A DNA stretch of 64,000 bases. Source: Acanthococcus lagerstroemiae (lineage: Eukaryota > Arthropoda > Insecta > Hemiptera > Eriococcidae). Shown piece by piece: positions 34,099 to 45,576 of the stretch (position 1 is the first letter of the stretch; each line of letters starts with the position of its first letter). The notes under the pieces were generated by a model, which searched no databases, was not told the DNA's origin, and saw only the letters and a list, made by a program, of their open reading frames with translations. The position numbers and the translations under genes are program-made. The stretch covers positions 18,409,626 through 18,473,625 of the forward strand of contig CM063110.1 of NCBI GenBank assembly GCA_031841125.1. The letters run 5' to 3'.

Positions 34099-34919
34099 TA
34101 CTGGTGGATGATGGGGGATATCGCATTCATTCTACTACTCGCATTTGCATTTTACATGATCAGCGAAGGACCCGTAAATATAATATAACAAATTTATTTA
34201 TCAAGCCGTTCCTCAATAAGTACGTTCAACAGTAATTCACATTACGTATATCAACCATAGGGTTTTAGGGCTACAGTCTTGGGGAGGTAGCCGAATCTTC
34301 CCTGAAACTGGCAGTTATTTCGTTCTTCATTATTCTGTTGTAGCACGGGATTTTATTTGGTATTTATATCCGTTCAAACACCCCAGGGAAAATAATATTT
34401 ATCATTTGATCTCTTATTTCTTACCTTCATTCTTTTGTTTTTATGAGGGTTCTCCGTGAGGGGCATCAGATTAGGCCCGCCAGAACCAACTACAGCAGAA
34501 GACACTGATCTTTCCAGAAGATGATACTATTTATCCCACCTTCTTGAAGTCTATGGCGGCGGCAAAACCTCAATAATAAATTTCCGAAACCTCTCCCACA
34601 TTACAGAAGTTCTATTTCAGAGATTGCAAGAGACAAATACCAAACAGTTGGGTTGTTTGTTAGATCACTGGAAGTATTCCAAATCTGTGATTTCTTACGC
34701 TAAAAATAAATTAATCACCAAAACCAGAGTTAAGCGATGGAGGGGGAATCTGGGGGAATAATTAACCCTTGGCCATCAAGAACGGAAAGTTTTCATGAAA
34801 ATTTTCCACGAAATTAGAAAAAACCTCCTGTTCTGCTCGTAAATGAATGTTCTTTTTTATAATATGGAATGCATCCATGTAGAAGAATTCTGATACCGGG
34901 ACTATCGACCACTCTGCTC

Positions 34920-36115
34920 CATTAATCAACCACAATTAATTCTGTCACAGAGAATAAGTTATTTCAGTGTACCGCTTGTACAATTAAACTATGTCAGATT
35001 ATTTGCAACGATATTTAAAATGACTTAACATTGTGACGATCCATTCAGATACCTATCCGGAAGAAGTCAAAGATACGAAAGAAAAACAAATATGGAACTC
35101 TCTAAATCGAATCCAACCGTTGGAGAACTTTTAGAAGCGAAAAAAGCTTCGCTTGCAAAGATCAATAATTTTGTAAGAGAGTAAGTACGATTTCTACAAG
35201 AAAAAAAAAACTGATTCGCCTTCAGCTTTGTTTGACGTAAGGAATTATGCTACCGAGAATGGTACTAAGTTTTTCTCTCTAAGCAACTGAAGTCTATTAA
35301 ATTAATTATTTTTATGAGTGCACCAAAAATGGCAGACAAATTCGCTGTTATATCATCTTATTTATATGTAGCATTTATATGTATAATGATCTTTTTATTC
35401 CATCAGTTATTCTATGTGTACACAGAAGGAAGACACGGATGAACGGAACAGAAGCACACACATCTCGGTCAAGTCCATGAAATAAATAAACACGAATCAT
35501 GAATTTAAACTGACTCTTTCGGTATAAATTGGATTTCAATTTTCAAAAGAATGTAAAATAGAAAGTGTATAATACATTATATCCCCTCTCACATATTGAA
35601 CGAGTGGCTGGATCGAGTTTCAAGCAGATATCGAGTGGTACGGTTTGGGTTACTTATACGGGTCACAAGACCCATACTCCCCGCGGGTCATAAGATGATC
35701 TGCTAGATCATTTCTGGTGGTACACAGACTAATATCAAAACACAGTCCATTCATTAGGGCCTGGGCTACGAAGGAAAGATTTACAGGTACAAGTCTCCCT
35801 TTGTTTCCTTGAGACTGCAAACATAATATACTTATTTGAGTTTAATTGATTTCGTAATTACCTATTTCAAGATCACCGGTGAACACTATTTTTTAACATT
35901 TGTTCATTCGAAAATCCCTCACTTTCGGATTACTTGGCTGCCAATCTAGGAATCATAATCCTTCAAAGGTGAACTGGAATTCCTTTGCTTCTTTTTCGAT
36001 TACTTGGCAACACCGAGGTTCGCAACAATGGTAGACTAGAGTACCTACTCATCACTTGTACACAGACACAGTTCACAGAGTAAATTTGCAATCTTTTCAG
36101 GGGGAGGGACATCTA
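34920..36115 (+). repeat. Segmental duplicate of 1-1380 (3' region of the NRF-like gene)
   Basis: Matches the window start in order, from the GAGAATAAGTT motif through LEAKKAS-encoding sequence to TTTTCAGGG near 36100. The reading frame equal to that at 80-276 is broken near 35015-35030 here (stop TGA and a length difference) but open afterwards (SNPTVGELLEAKKAS, stop at about 35181). The empty site for the MITE at 997 is near 35915-35925. Confidence 0.7.
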
Positions 36116-36309
36116 AAGGGAGAATCTGTCCACAACTAAAACTTTTGGCTTGTTTCTTTCTCTCGAAAAATGAAGTGTTTTTACCTTGAACATTTTCATT
36201 TCAAGAAAAACGGAAACACGAGCAGGATGAATGAAGACTTGTATTGTCCCCCCACCCCCAAACAAGCAATCGTCACTGCTGGCCCAGCACTAAAAAAGTA
36301 CTCTAAGCA

Positions 36310-36650
36310 CTACTGGACACACACGACGACGACAATGATGTGAGTGGTCATGAAAGAGAGCCAGAGATTAACAGATTTAATCCCCTTGCTCAGGAGTTGG
36401 ATACAGATGCATTGTAGCATAAAAGGAAACATGATTGCGGATAAGCTAGCGAAGGAGGGCGTACAAAAGAAACTGGAAAAGAAGCCAAGTTCGTGTCTTC
36501 CTGTAGCATACAGCCTCATTAAATCCAAGGTAAAGATTTGGATGATAGTTATCGATCTGGACTATGCAAAAAGCAGTCTCCATGTATCGAGGAAACAGTC
36601 CACACTTTGGGCGAAAAATTGTGTCCAACATTTGTGAAAAATTCCAGGAC
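36310..36650 (+). mobile_element. LINE RNase H fragment, partial duplicate
   Basis: One frame reads HCSIKGNMIADKLAKEG and on through KIWM, the end of the RNase H domain of Jockey/R1/I-type LINEs (HSGIxGNExADxLAK pattern). The same part recurs at about 37733-37855. The piece ends about 36650 at sequence like that at 59595-59972. Confidence 0.65.
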
Positions 36651-36770
36651 CTTTAGCAATAGGTAAGTGAATTCCGGGACTTTTCCAGGTTTCCGGGACC
36701 TACTTTTAGCCTTTCGGACTTTTCCGGGGTTTCTGAAACTTCCGGGACCGGTAGACACCCCGAAAATGGT
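36650..36770. repeat. Fragment with TTCCGGGACTTTTCC repeats ending in GGTAGACACC
   Basis: Repeats of (T)CCGGGACTTTTCC and an end like CCGGTAGACACCC recall the element at 59595-59972 (TGTAGACACTTTG end, TTCCTGACTTTTTCC repeats). Probably a related hAT-like or unknown TIR element fragment lodged between two LINE pieces. Confidence 0.45.
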
Positions 36771-38605
36771 GTGCGAAAAAAGGGTTATCGATAAACCCGG
36801 ACAAAACTGAGATCACTCTTTTCACTCGCAAGAGGAAAAACAAGGAGTTGATTAAGGAGCAATACAAAGGAAAACCGTAAGCTCTCACAAGGAATATGAA
36901 GTATGTACTCAGGAGTATATCTTGATGAAAAACTTTCCGGGAGAAATCTCATCTCAGAGAAAACAGGCTCTTCAGACTTGCCGTACCTTTGTCGGGAGGA
37001 CTTGGGGCCTCTCTCCTAACATGATGCACTGGATATAATTATACCGGAGTAATACGTCTCAGAATTACATATGCGGTAGTTATGAGGTGGGACCGGGTTT
37101 ACATTGCCCCGAAGTCAGAAATGGCGTGTGTGACGACAACGGGGCAATGAGAATGATTTTGACAAAAACACTTGAAAGACACCTAAGCCTGTCACCACTT
37201 CGCACTGCCATTGGAACAGTTGCGAAAATGGGACTCATCGTGTGGTCGAAACCTACGGGCCAAAAAAAAAAAAAAAAAAAGCGCTATGGCGGGATACGGG
37301 AATTAACGGGGACGATGGATACACGTTTTGGGATACCGAGGGATAGACTAGCGATCGAATATTTTTTTGATAAAGTCGTACCATGCAATGATACCCGCAA
37401 GGGAGGTATGGGAGAAGAGGAGGCCACGCATTTTAGGAAAAGAAGAGCATGCGTGGCTGGCAGATGCCTCAAAGAATGACCAAAGTGAAGGGACCGGAAT
37501 CACGAATGCGTCAGGCGCTGATAACTATTCAATGGCACTTGGTGAGAGCGTTACTATCCTTCAAGCAGAGGTAACGGTAATCACCAAGGCCAGCAGAAAG
37601 GCCTTATTAATAATCAGACCTGTATGTGGACAGACAGTCGAATGGCTAGCAAGGCACTATCAGCACACCAAACTACATCCTTGATAGTAGCGGACTGCAA
37701 TAACAAATTATACACCCTTGCTCAGGAGAACCGGGAATATGATTGCGGATAAGCTAGCGAAGGAGGGCATAAAAAAGAAACTGGAAACGCCCAGGCCGTG
37801 TCTTCCTGTAGCATACAGTGTCATGAAATCCAAGGTGAAGGTTTGGATAAGGAAGCAGATGAAAATGCACTGACTGATGGTCAATGGCGTGAAAATCACC
37901 AAAACACTGATAGGGGATGCCCTCGGTAACGTACACGGAGTTCCTACTAAGGGTTGACGGAAAACATGCTGTCATGGAGCCACAAAACACATGTGGTGTA
38001 GAACAGAAGTGACGAAAAGCAGCTCCTGTAGGCACTGGTGGAGAAGAGGAGGAAACATCGATTCACACATGTCATTGCTCAGCAATAGCCGGGACAAGAC
38101 GCGAAACATTGGGACTGGAGTATCTAGCACTCAATGTAGACACATGAATAGAACTCAGTAAAATACTCATTCTGGTTGTAAAAGTGAGGCTATTGAGGTG
38201 ATCCTCAACAGCAATCCGAGGAAAAGTGCAATGGACTACAAGGTTTGCGCATTCGGCACATACAGCGCCACCTCACATGAAGGTAATGGATATGATGTGG
38301 GAAGGAAACATTTCAGGCATAGGTAAATGGGGATATACGGAATTAAATCCGATGGTGATTCGAATCTCTTCAAATCGCTCAAAGTTGATTGAGACCGAAA
38401 AAATATCGGGGAAAAAAACTTTTCTTCTGTTACAGGCTTGTGCTAATGCACGAGGCATCAGTTCCTTTTTGGAGCATTTTGGGGACAATTACGGAAAAAC
38501 TATAGAGGACCTTTTCAGTAAAAACCGAGTGAGAAGCATTTTTTGTTGGGGGGGAAAAACTGAGGAAATCTCCCTCCTCCTCAAAAAAATAAATAAATAA
38601 AAATT
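36770..38605 (+). mobile_element. LINE 3' half: RT C-terminus, RNase H, tail
   Basis: Broken frames give SLxxKxE-type KTEITLFTRKRK-like sequence near 36800, RTWGLSPNMMHWI near 37000, GAMRMILTKTLE near 37143, RNase H with WLADASK near 37452 and GESVTILQAEVTVITKA near 37545, IADKLAKEG near 37743, and CHCSAIAGTRRETLG near 38070 (Zn-knuckle-like tail). The 3' end is marked by an A-rich (AAAT) stretch near 38583-38605. Typical of R1/LOA/I-type elements. An 18-base A-run interrupts at 37263. Confidence 0.7.
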
Positions 38606-39560
38606 AGCACGACGCGACGGGAAAGGTGACTTTTAGTATGACCATTAGGAACATCATACTTGACTACCGAAAATCAGCTAACTTGTGTGTTCATCATTTT
38701 TTTAAATCTATTTTCCCAGACTGTATGGTAATGAGTTAGGTTGCGACTGTGAAGTCGAAACATCAATATGCTGTATATCGTGCTACAATGACCACCGAAT
38801 TTTGAGTGAAAATAAACCCGACTATTAAGGCGTATGGGGAACGTAATTTGTTTCTGTACTTCCGCGTGCATTTTGAAAAGTCGCCATCAAGTGTCAAAGA
38901 ATCACAGAGAATCTTGCATAAGTACCTAACCATAATAGTTTGAAAGAGGAGCTTACTCGTGCCTAACAAACATAGAAGAATCGTAGAAGTCTTTCAACAG
39001 TCCTCTGATAATACCTGGGACAGTCAAAAGAAGTCTAGAACAAGTAATTTAAACGAGGTTTCTATAGTTTCAGCGAACCTTAAATACATATAGGTCTAAA
39101 AAAGTTTCAGCGAGTTTTATATAACTGTGGGAGTCCAAGAGGTTCTTTTACTCGAGCATTTAAAATAAAAAGTCTTAGTTATTTTTACAGACTGCTCGCT
39201 TTCTTTCTTACGGTTAGACGGAAGATATTGGAATTGGATGGTATTGTAAAGGACATGGAAGATTCTCGAAAAATGTTACCCAGTCGAGAATCTAATGATT
39301 TGAAAAAATGTGACAGCACTTGTGGGGAGTAATTTTTATTGTCACCGCAAATTCTCTTTCGTACTTAATCACCAAAGCAAAAAACTAATGCATTAATGCA
39401 TATCTATTTGTACCAAATCAACAAGGCGAAAAACTGATCATTCTTTGGAGGGAGAGGGGAGTTGAAATATTACATCCTCACTCATTCTGAATAGTCCCGC
39501 ACAGAACTTCTGGATCCGCCAATAGTAAACTTTATTATTGAAAAATACAAGGCTTAATCA
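38606..39560. other. Intergenic, nothing recognised
   Basis: AT-rich sequence without protein motifs, repeats or structure that I could support. Confidence 0.5.
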
Positions 39561-40175
39561 TCGCAGTAAATAGGCATGGAAACTGCCTTCTTTCTGAAAA
39601 ACCTCATTACTCCAATGACTTTTCCAAAACTTGTCCGATCGCTTGCCGATATCTCTTAATTGATAATCTCGAGTAATCTGAAATTGAGAAAAACGAATTA
39701 CTGTAATAAAATTAGCTTCTCATTTAGGCAACAAAAGAGAAAATAAAAATGTTACTTACTTCCAACAAAAACTGGTTCAATTGCTTATCATCTGTTACAT
39801 TTCTATTGAAATTCTAAGTTAGTTTTAATCCTTTCTCAGCTGTATCACTCACGCTTGCTGTGATTGTACCTCAAGTGAATTACTTCCATTCGGATAGATG
39901 AAAATGCAAAAATAAGACGGAACGCAGTCCAACCGCGTTCAGTCAAGTCCAATTCTCACTCTGTGGCTATAGGTACTTCTCGATCCAAAACTTCTCTGGT
40001 AATTTGCGAATAATTGTAATGACAATCTTGGACAGTCTGAAAAAGTAGACAAGAAGTCATATGTAATATAAATATTTACTTTTGCTTAAAAGAAAAATAT
40101 GAGGAATAAACTTACTTGTAACAAAAGTGGTTTCCGAGTTTCAACTTTTGTTACCTTTTTGTTGAAATTTCGGTT
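39560..40175 (-). CDS. Candidate small exons in duplicated modules (unknown gene)
   Basis: On the - strand, two modules look alike. Module 1: a small exon about 39800-39758 (NVTDDKQLNQFLLE) with a GTAAGT donor and a TTTCAATAG acceptor, then an exon from about 39678 (ITRDYQLRDIGKRSDKFW) to a TGA near 39557. Module 2: a similar small exon about 40168-40117 with GTAAGT, then about 40030-39965 (QITREVLDREVPIA) after a TTTTTCAG acceptor. Sequence and splice-site layout match between modules, so an exon pair was duplicated. No domain recognised; expression unproven. Confidence 0.3.
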
Positions 40176-40534
40176 TGTTTCATATTACTCGTCTAAATTT
40201 CAGTTCTTCAATCCAAACACTTGGAGCCGGCCTCAAAACCGGAGCAACTCCAATCTAGTTCTAGATCCGGATCAAATTTAATATAGCTTTAGCTCCGGCT
40301 TAAAGTGTTTCAAAATCAGTTCCCACAAATAATTTTTATTGGGCTCTGGCAAAAAATTCTTGAAAGGTTCCTGGGCGGCCAGTTTTCGCTCGACCAAGAA
40401 TGTGGTTTTCACTCTAGCTTTGGTGACTTTTAGGGGATGGGAGGGGTACAGAGGACGTCAAAGATGGAAAGGAGGAGGAAGGGCTGGAGCCAGAAGTTGT
40501 CTCCGGCTCCAGTAAAATTCTGAAACTGGCTATT

Positions 40535-40930
40535 GTTGGGTATGTTGTGCTATGTATTGTATATATACCTTATCTGCTCCCGATAAGAGCACCCGCACTT
40601 TCCAACCTGTACTCATAGTTTAGATGTACCTGTACATTGGTTCATGACCGGAGACATCTCAGTAATATTTTGACTGTCCTATTAAACGACTGAACTCGAA
40701 CTCACTTTATTTTCCTCTGCAAGCACTAACTTTAACATTGTAGCAGTTTCTTTTTTTTATATAACTCAGGTCTAATTTTTCGTTTTACCTTTTGGCAACT
40801 ACATGTATTTTTTTGCGTGTCTTGCCCTCTGAATTTGCAGTTTTTTAAACTGTCGTTTCTTTTATTGTGTCTGCGGTAGTCCAAAGAATTTTTTTTCGTG
40901 CGTTCACTCTGAGTCACCTCGACCACTTTC
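40535..40930. mobile_element. LTR-like sequence and Gag-like fragment
   Basis: From 40535 a stretch begins TGTTGGGTATGTTGTG, has TATATATACC, a late ATTAAA and ends near TTTAACA (about 40737), as a short LTR might. Next to it, on the - strand (40926-40732), a short frame has CKFRGQDTQKNTCSC, which resembles a degenerate retroviral-type zinc knuckle of Gypsy Gag. The two orientations do not fit one simple element. Weak call. Confidence 0.3.
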
Positions 40931-41300
40931 TGTTGACGTCCATACCTGTCTTCTCGTGAACCTCAATGACGAAAGAGGAGTCGAATTCTTCCTGGAATCC
41001 CAAACATTTTAATGGGGATGACTATTAGAAATTCCGGCTGCGTTTCATCCTCTTCAACAAAAGGACGGAGTGGCATTCCATTCTTGACACAAAAACAAAG
41101 GAATTCTAACCATGAGAGCTGTACTTTTGCTTTATTTCAAAAATCAAGAGAAAAAACCAAATTAGTCTTTTTCCTTGGGAGGCCGAGAACCCAATACAAG
41201 AATTTATGTCTTCGGCTCCTCTGAAGTGCCTAAACATTTGATTTGCACTTCTTCATTCACTAAAAATTCGACAGAATACCGAAACTGATCACTTTCTGGC

Positions 41301-41957
41301 ATGAGTCTGTTTGTAAAATCCAAGGAATTTACAGACCCTTTCCTCGCCAACACGGGCTCTGATGTTTCGGTGCTACCTCGAAACTGCGCCGGGAGTTTCG
41401 ATCGCGCACACAACTTCGATTTGTTTGCAATCAATGGCAGTTCCATAATGACGTATGGCACCAAGGACACCACCATTGACCTGGGCCTGACACGAAAATT
41501 CCGTTGAAATTTCACTGTAGCGGACATCAAGCAGCCGATCCTGGGAGCCGACTTCTTAAAATACTACAACCTCCTTCCTGATCTGACCAACAAACGACTC
41601 GTCGACGGGCAGAACCTCTGCAGTACACCATGTGAACTTCGCAACTGTGCGCAACCGTCTATCTCGTCGATTCAAAAGTCCAAAGTGCAGGACGAACGAT
41701 TGCTCCGCCTTCTCGAGACTTATAATAACATCACAAAACCACCGCAGTACAAAGATGACATCCAACACAACGTAGTATGTTATATTGAGACGACAGGTAT
41801 GCCAACGTTTGAGAAGCCTTGCTGTTTGAGGCCTGATGTTGAAATTGAGGTAAAGAACGAATATAGGGAACAGCTCAAAACCGGGTTAGTCAGAATCTTG
41901 AAGTCACAATGGGCCTCCGGCCTAATAGTTAAACGCAAAAAAATAAGCTTCGTTTGA
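41301..41957 (+). pseudogene. Gypsy protease and start of RT, broken
   Basis: The protease active-site region reads LANTGSDVSVLP; the family has Asp where this has Asn, so the catalytic Asp is lost. The flap and ILGADFL motif follow. An in-frame TGA is at 41505-41507. Further on, the RT N-terminal motifs appear (TTGMPTFEKPCCLRPD-like, QWASGLIVKRKK). The frame ends at a TGA at 41955 after a frameshift relative to the RT palm downstream. Confidence 0.8.
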
Positions 41958-43192
41958 TTGCCATTTATTGGAAACTTAACTTGCAGACCATACCTGACCG
42001 CTACCCTATACCCGTCATTTACAACGCAATTAGTTTCCTTAAGAATAAATGTGTTTTTTCAAAAATCGATTTAGTAAGAGCTTTTCACAGTGTTCCGGTG
42101 TATGAGGCGCATGTAGAGAAAACAGCGGTTGTCTCACCAGCAGGATTGTATGAGAATGTCAGAATGCCTTTCGGACTTCGAAACGCCCCCTCTGGGTTCC
42201 AAAGGTTCATGAACTCTGTACTTTCTGAACTGCCATTTTGTACTGTCTATATCGATGATATCCTGATCTTTTATGAGTCATTAAACGAGCATTATTCGCA
42301 TACCAAAACTGTTTTTCAGAGGCTACACAAATTTGGCCTCGCGATTAATTTGAATAAATGCAGTTTTTGTGTTTCAGAATTAAATTTTCTAGGGTACCAT
42401 ATAACCCCACAGGGGTTCACACCGACCGACGATCAAATAGCTTTCATAAAAGAAATGAAACCGCCTACCAACATGACCACACTGCGCCGAACTCAGGGGC
42501 TCCTGAATTTTTATCGCCAATTCACCAAAAAAGCAGCAGAAACGTTAGCGCCGCTGCAAGAACTTTTGAAGGGGCACCCACGAAAAAATGACCGCACAAA
42601 AATACGATGGACGCCGGAATTGAAAAAAAAATTTGAAGACGCGAAAGCGGCTTTTGCTCAACACGTACAACTCAACTACCAGAAAAAGGACGCTGCACTC
42701 TACCTAACATGTGACGCATCAAAAACTGCAATCAGGGCAGTTTTGGAACAAGAAGGTGATGCGGGTAAGAGAGAACCACTGGGGTTTTTCTCGAGAAAGC
42801 TGACCAAACGCGAGAAAAAATGGCCGGTCTACAACCTTGAACTTTTGGCAATTTACGCTGCTACGGAGCATTTCGAGCCACTGATAGCCAGACTGAACCT
42901 GACAATTGTGACAGACCACCGCCCACTAACCTATCTTTTTACGACAAAGAAAAAAGATAGAATCGAAAGAAGATCACGATACGCCAAATACATCGTACAA
43001 TTCAGCACAAAGATAGTCCATTTGGCAGGCGCGACAAACTTGGTGGCCGACGCACTCAGTAGGCCTGAAGGGGATGCGGAAATCTGTCAGATCGATGCAA
43101 AAATTTTGCTGCAAGTTATAGCAAGAGCGCAGAGTGAAGATGACAAAATACAGCGGTGGCGACAAGAAGGGTATCAAGACCAAATCCTTTGA
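41954..43192 (+). pseudogene. Gypsy reverse transcriptase and RNase H region
   Basis: RT motifs in order: PDRYPIP, FSKIDLVRAFH, MPFGLRNAPSGFQRFM, VYIDDIL (catalytic Asp pair present), NLNKCSF and LNFLGY. RNase H: TCDASKTAIRAVLEQ, YNLELLAIYAA, VTDHRPL. It ends DALSRPEGD as usual before the integrase zinc domain. The frame closes at TGA 43190-43192, which lies in the linker. Confidence 0.92.
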
Positions 43193-44614
43193 GAAGTGAA
43201 AATTAGCAACAATGAGTTCCTGTTGTGTTTGAGATTCAGAGGAATCAATAGGCCAATGGTACCTGGAAAAATACGCCAACAGATCTATGGACAGGTCCAC
43301 AACATCGCCCATAATGGACTGAAAGCGACCCTATGACTAATCAGATCCAAATACTATTGGCCGAAGATGATGGCGGACATCAGGAGGTGGCATAAAGCGT
43401 GCCCGCAGTGCCAACGAATTAAAGTAACACGTCACACGAATCCAGAGCGAGGCCAGTTCCCACAGTGCAGCAAATTTGAGCATGTACCCCTGGATTTAGT
43501 CGGACCGATGAAGCCATCAAACGGGTACACTTATCTCTGCACCTTCATTGATCGGACGTCAAGGTGGATTGAGGCAGTCCCACTCAAAACTGTCACAGCT
43601 GAAGCAGTTGCCAACGCTTTTTACACGCAATGGATAGCGAGGTATGGGACCCCGCTGAAAATAACAACTGACCGAGGACCTCAATTCAGATCCGAGCTTT
43701 TCTGTGAACTTGCAAGACTACTAGGCGCCCAACATATTCAAACAACGGCCTACCACCCTCAAGCAAACGGCATGATCGAAAGAGTTCACCGAAGATTAAA
43801 GGAACTATTGATTTGCCACGCAGCCAACTGGAGCACTTATTTGCCATCCATACTTTTGGGATTGCGAGCGGCCCCCCGGGACGAGTCAGGAAACTCGTGT
43901 GCGGAACTGGTTTTTGGCCAAGGACTGCAATTGCCAGGCGAAATGTATCAAACGTCGCAGACATCTCAAGATACGACAGACTTTGTGAAGCAGCTGCGGA
44001 AGACGTTGCGCGACATAAAACCGGAGAGAATACAGGAGCACCAAAATGGAAAAATTTTTGTACATCCCGACCTCGCGACGTGTAAACGAGTTTACGTACG
44101 AGTGGATAGAGTAAAAGCCTCCTTGGAGGCCCCATATCAAGGTCCCTACGAAGTCGTGAAAAGAAAAAAGCATTTGTACGAGCTTGAAATCGACGGGAAA
44201 AAGGATACAGTCAGTATCTCGAGACTCAAACTGGCTTACGAACTTTGCGGCGACCACGATGAAATGGAGAAAAAAACACTGGAAAAACCTAGGTCGATTT
44301 TAAAGAAAACAGGTAACCCGCCCTCAATAGTAAGAGAGGGTCAAACTACTTTGAATACTAATCATAATTCTAAGCCGATCTTTATTAACGATGATTCTTA
44401 CGAAAATCCTAATTTTCTTTTTAATCAGATGTTTGTCAGCGATCACCAGAGTGAGCAAAGAGAGAGTGAACAGTCGAGAGCATCAGTAACTATTGCTATC
44501 CCCGATTCCCCTCCTGCTAATCATGAACAACAAGGGCGAGGGTATCAAAATTTGAGACAGTCAAATCGAGTGAGAAAACCGCCTAGTAAATACAGAGATT
44601 TTATTACTTCTTAG
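43193..44614 (+). pseudogene. Gypsy integrase region
   Basis: After a TGA near 43334 in the LIRSKYYWP part of the zinc-binding domain, the frame from 43367 is open to TAG-type end at 44614. It has the CPQC half of the HHCC finger, then DLVGPMKPSNGYTYL with the first catalytic Asp, TTDRGPQF with the second, and MIERVHRRLKELL with the Glu. A C-terminal GPYEVV module follows, then an acidic and Ser-rich tail ending RKPPSKYRDF. Nicely preserved compared with the rest, so insertion was not very old. Confidence 0.9.
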
Positions 44615-45576
44615 GTATTTGTGTTTTTACCTCACGACTATTTTACAAATATTTATTTGTCTTTTGTCATTATTTAGTACCAGCGAACGTAACTGTATGT
44701 GCATTTTCCATTTCGTTATTGTGTTCATTGGGTTCTACCTGATTTTGCTATGTATTTTTTTTTCACGAGAGTAACTATGTTGATCCTGCTATATCATTTA
44801 CTTACTTGACTATGATTTTTGTGAATTTTGTGTAGATTAACTCGTCCATTAGGCTAAGTTTTTTCTTCCCTTTACAAAAAATTTTTTTTTGTATTTATGT
44901 ATTACTAGATTTTTTTTTCTTAGCTAGCTCCGCTACAAGGGGGGGGGGGATATTTTGTAACGTATTATCGGTTTTTCAATGTTATCTTCTTTTCACATTT
45001 GAACATGCCGGGTTCGTTTCCTGGTGTCGCAGTTGCTGCGAGTTGTACATTAGATATTACCGCCGACTTCAGTTACTTGATACGCTCTGACAAATACACA
45101 TGAAGTACGACTCTCTCTCCTTTTGATTCGCGAAGTATACATTGGAACACTCTGCACAACCATATAATAACGCTGAGTTGGTTCAATACGATAGCAACGA
45201 CATCCTACATTACAATAATAAATCACGTGTCAAGTGTTGCTACATATTCTATTTATCTCCACGTACTCCTAGGGGTAATGAAAGCATAGGGGTGCCAAGT
45301 CGACCCCGGAATGGCGAAGTCATTACCCCATGTTACAGTAGCAGTGTATTTTGCATGGGTTCCACTAGCCCCATCATTGATTCTTCTTGGGGCAAAAGTA
45401 ACCCAGGTATTTAGTCACTAAACATTGAAAAATGATTCAATAACACTATACAATCGCGTAACAATACGTACGAGTATAATATGCTCTAATTTCTATATTT
45501 TTATCAAAAGAATACGTCGCAAAATGTACCCTTAATACAAGTATTCGTAATTAAATATATTCTATTCGTGAATTAG

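Larger units (their letters stand above)
4302..34188 (+). pseudogene. NRF-6-like (acyltransferase-3 type) membrane protein gene, 12 exons, probably decaying
   Basis: Proposed exons: 4302-4566, 7898-8085 (or donor near 8058), 8143-8322, 8567-8643, 8765-8967, 10933-11060, 11144-11312, 11402-11598, 11724-11866, 15606-15795, 32028-32173, 34099-34188. Exon 1 encodes a signal peptide and a Cys motif (SSECRRDF). Exons 2-3 carry the NRF extracellular domain (LGNYAECL, GQYCL, MCIPSSC). Exons 4-12 carry transmembrane segments of the acyltransferase-3 fold (SGFLRAF, SWYIAVDIQLY, RIGPYLTG, VPLGKLSYSVYL). Phases join well at most exons. Defects: TGA at 4554-4556 where the family has Trp, a one-base frameshift near 11785, and no AG acceptor before 10933. 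NRF proteins are multi-pass membrane proteins of gut and epidermis linked to lipid or drug transport. Introns hold most TEs of the first half of the window. A tail exon near 35000 may follow a GTAAAT donor at 34174. If the defects are assembly errors, this could be an active gene. Confidence 0.8.
41302..45140 (+). mobile_element. Ty3/Gypsy retrotransposon, 5'-truncated (PR-RT-RH-IN plus 3' LTR)
   Basis: It starts inside the protease and runs through RT, RNase H and integrase to a putative short 3' LTR (about 44948-45138, starting TGTAACG after a poly-G tract at 44939-44949). Gag and the 5' LTR are missing. No env-like frame follows integrase. Frames are broken by TGA codons at 41505-41507, 43190-43192 and about 43334-43336 and by a frameshift near 41945. 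Confidence 0.85.
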
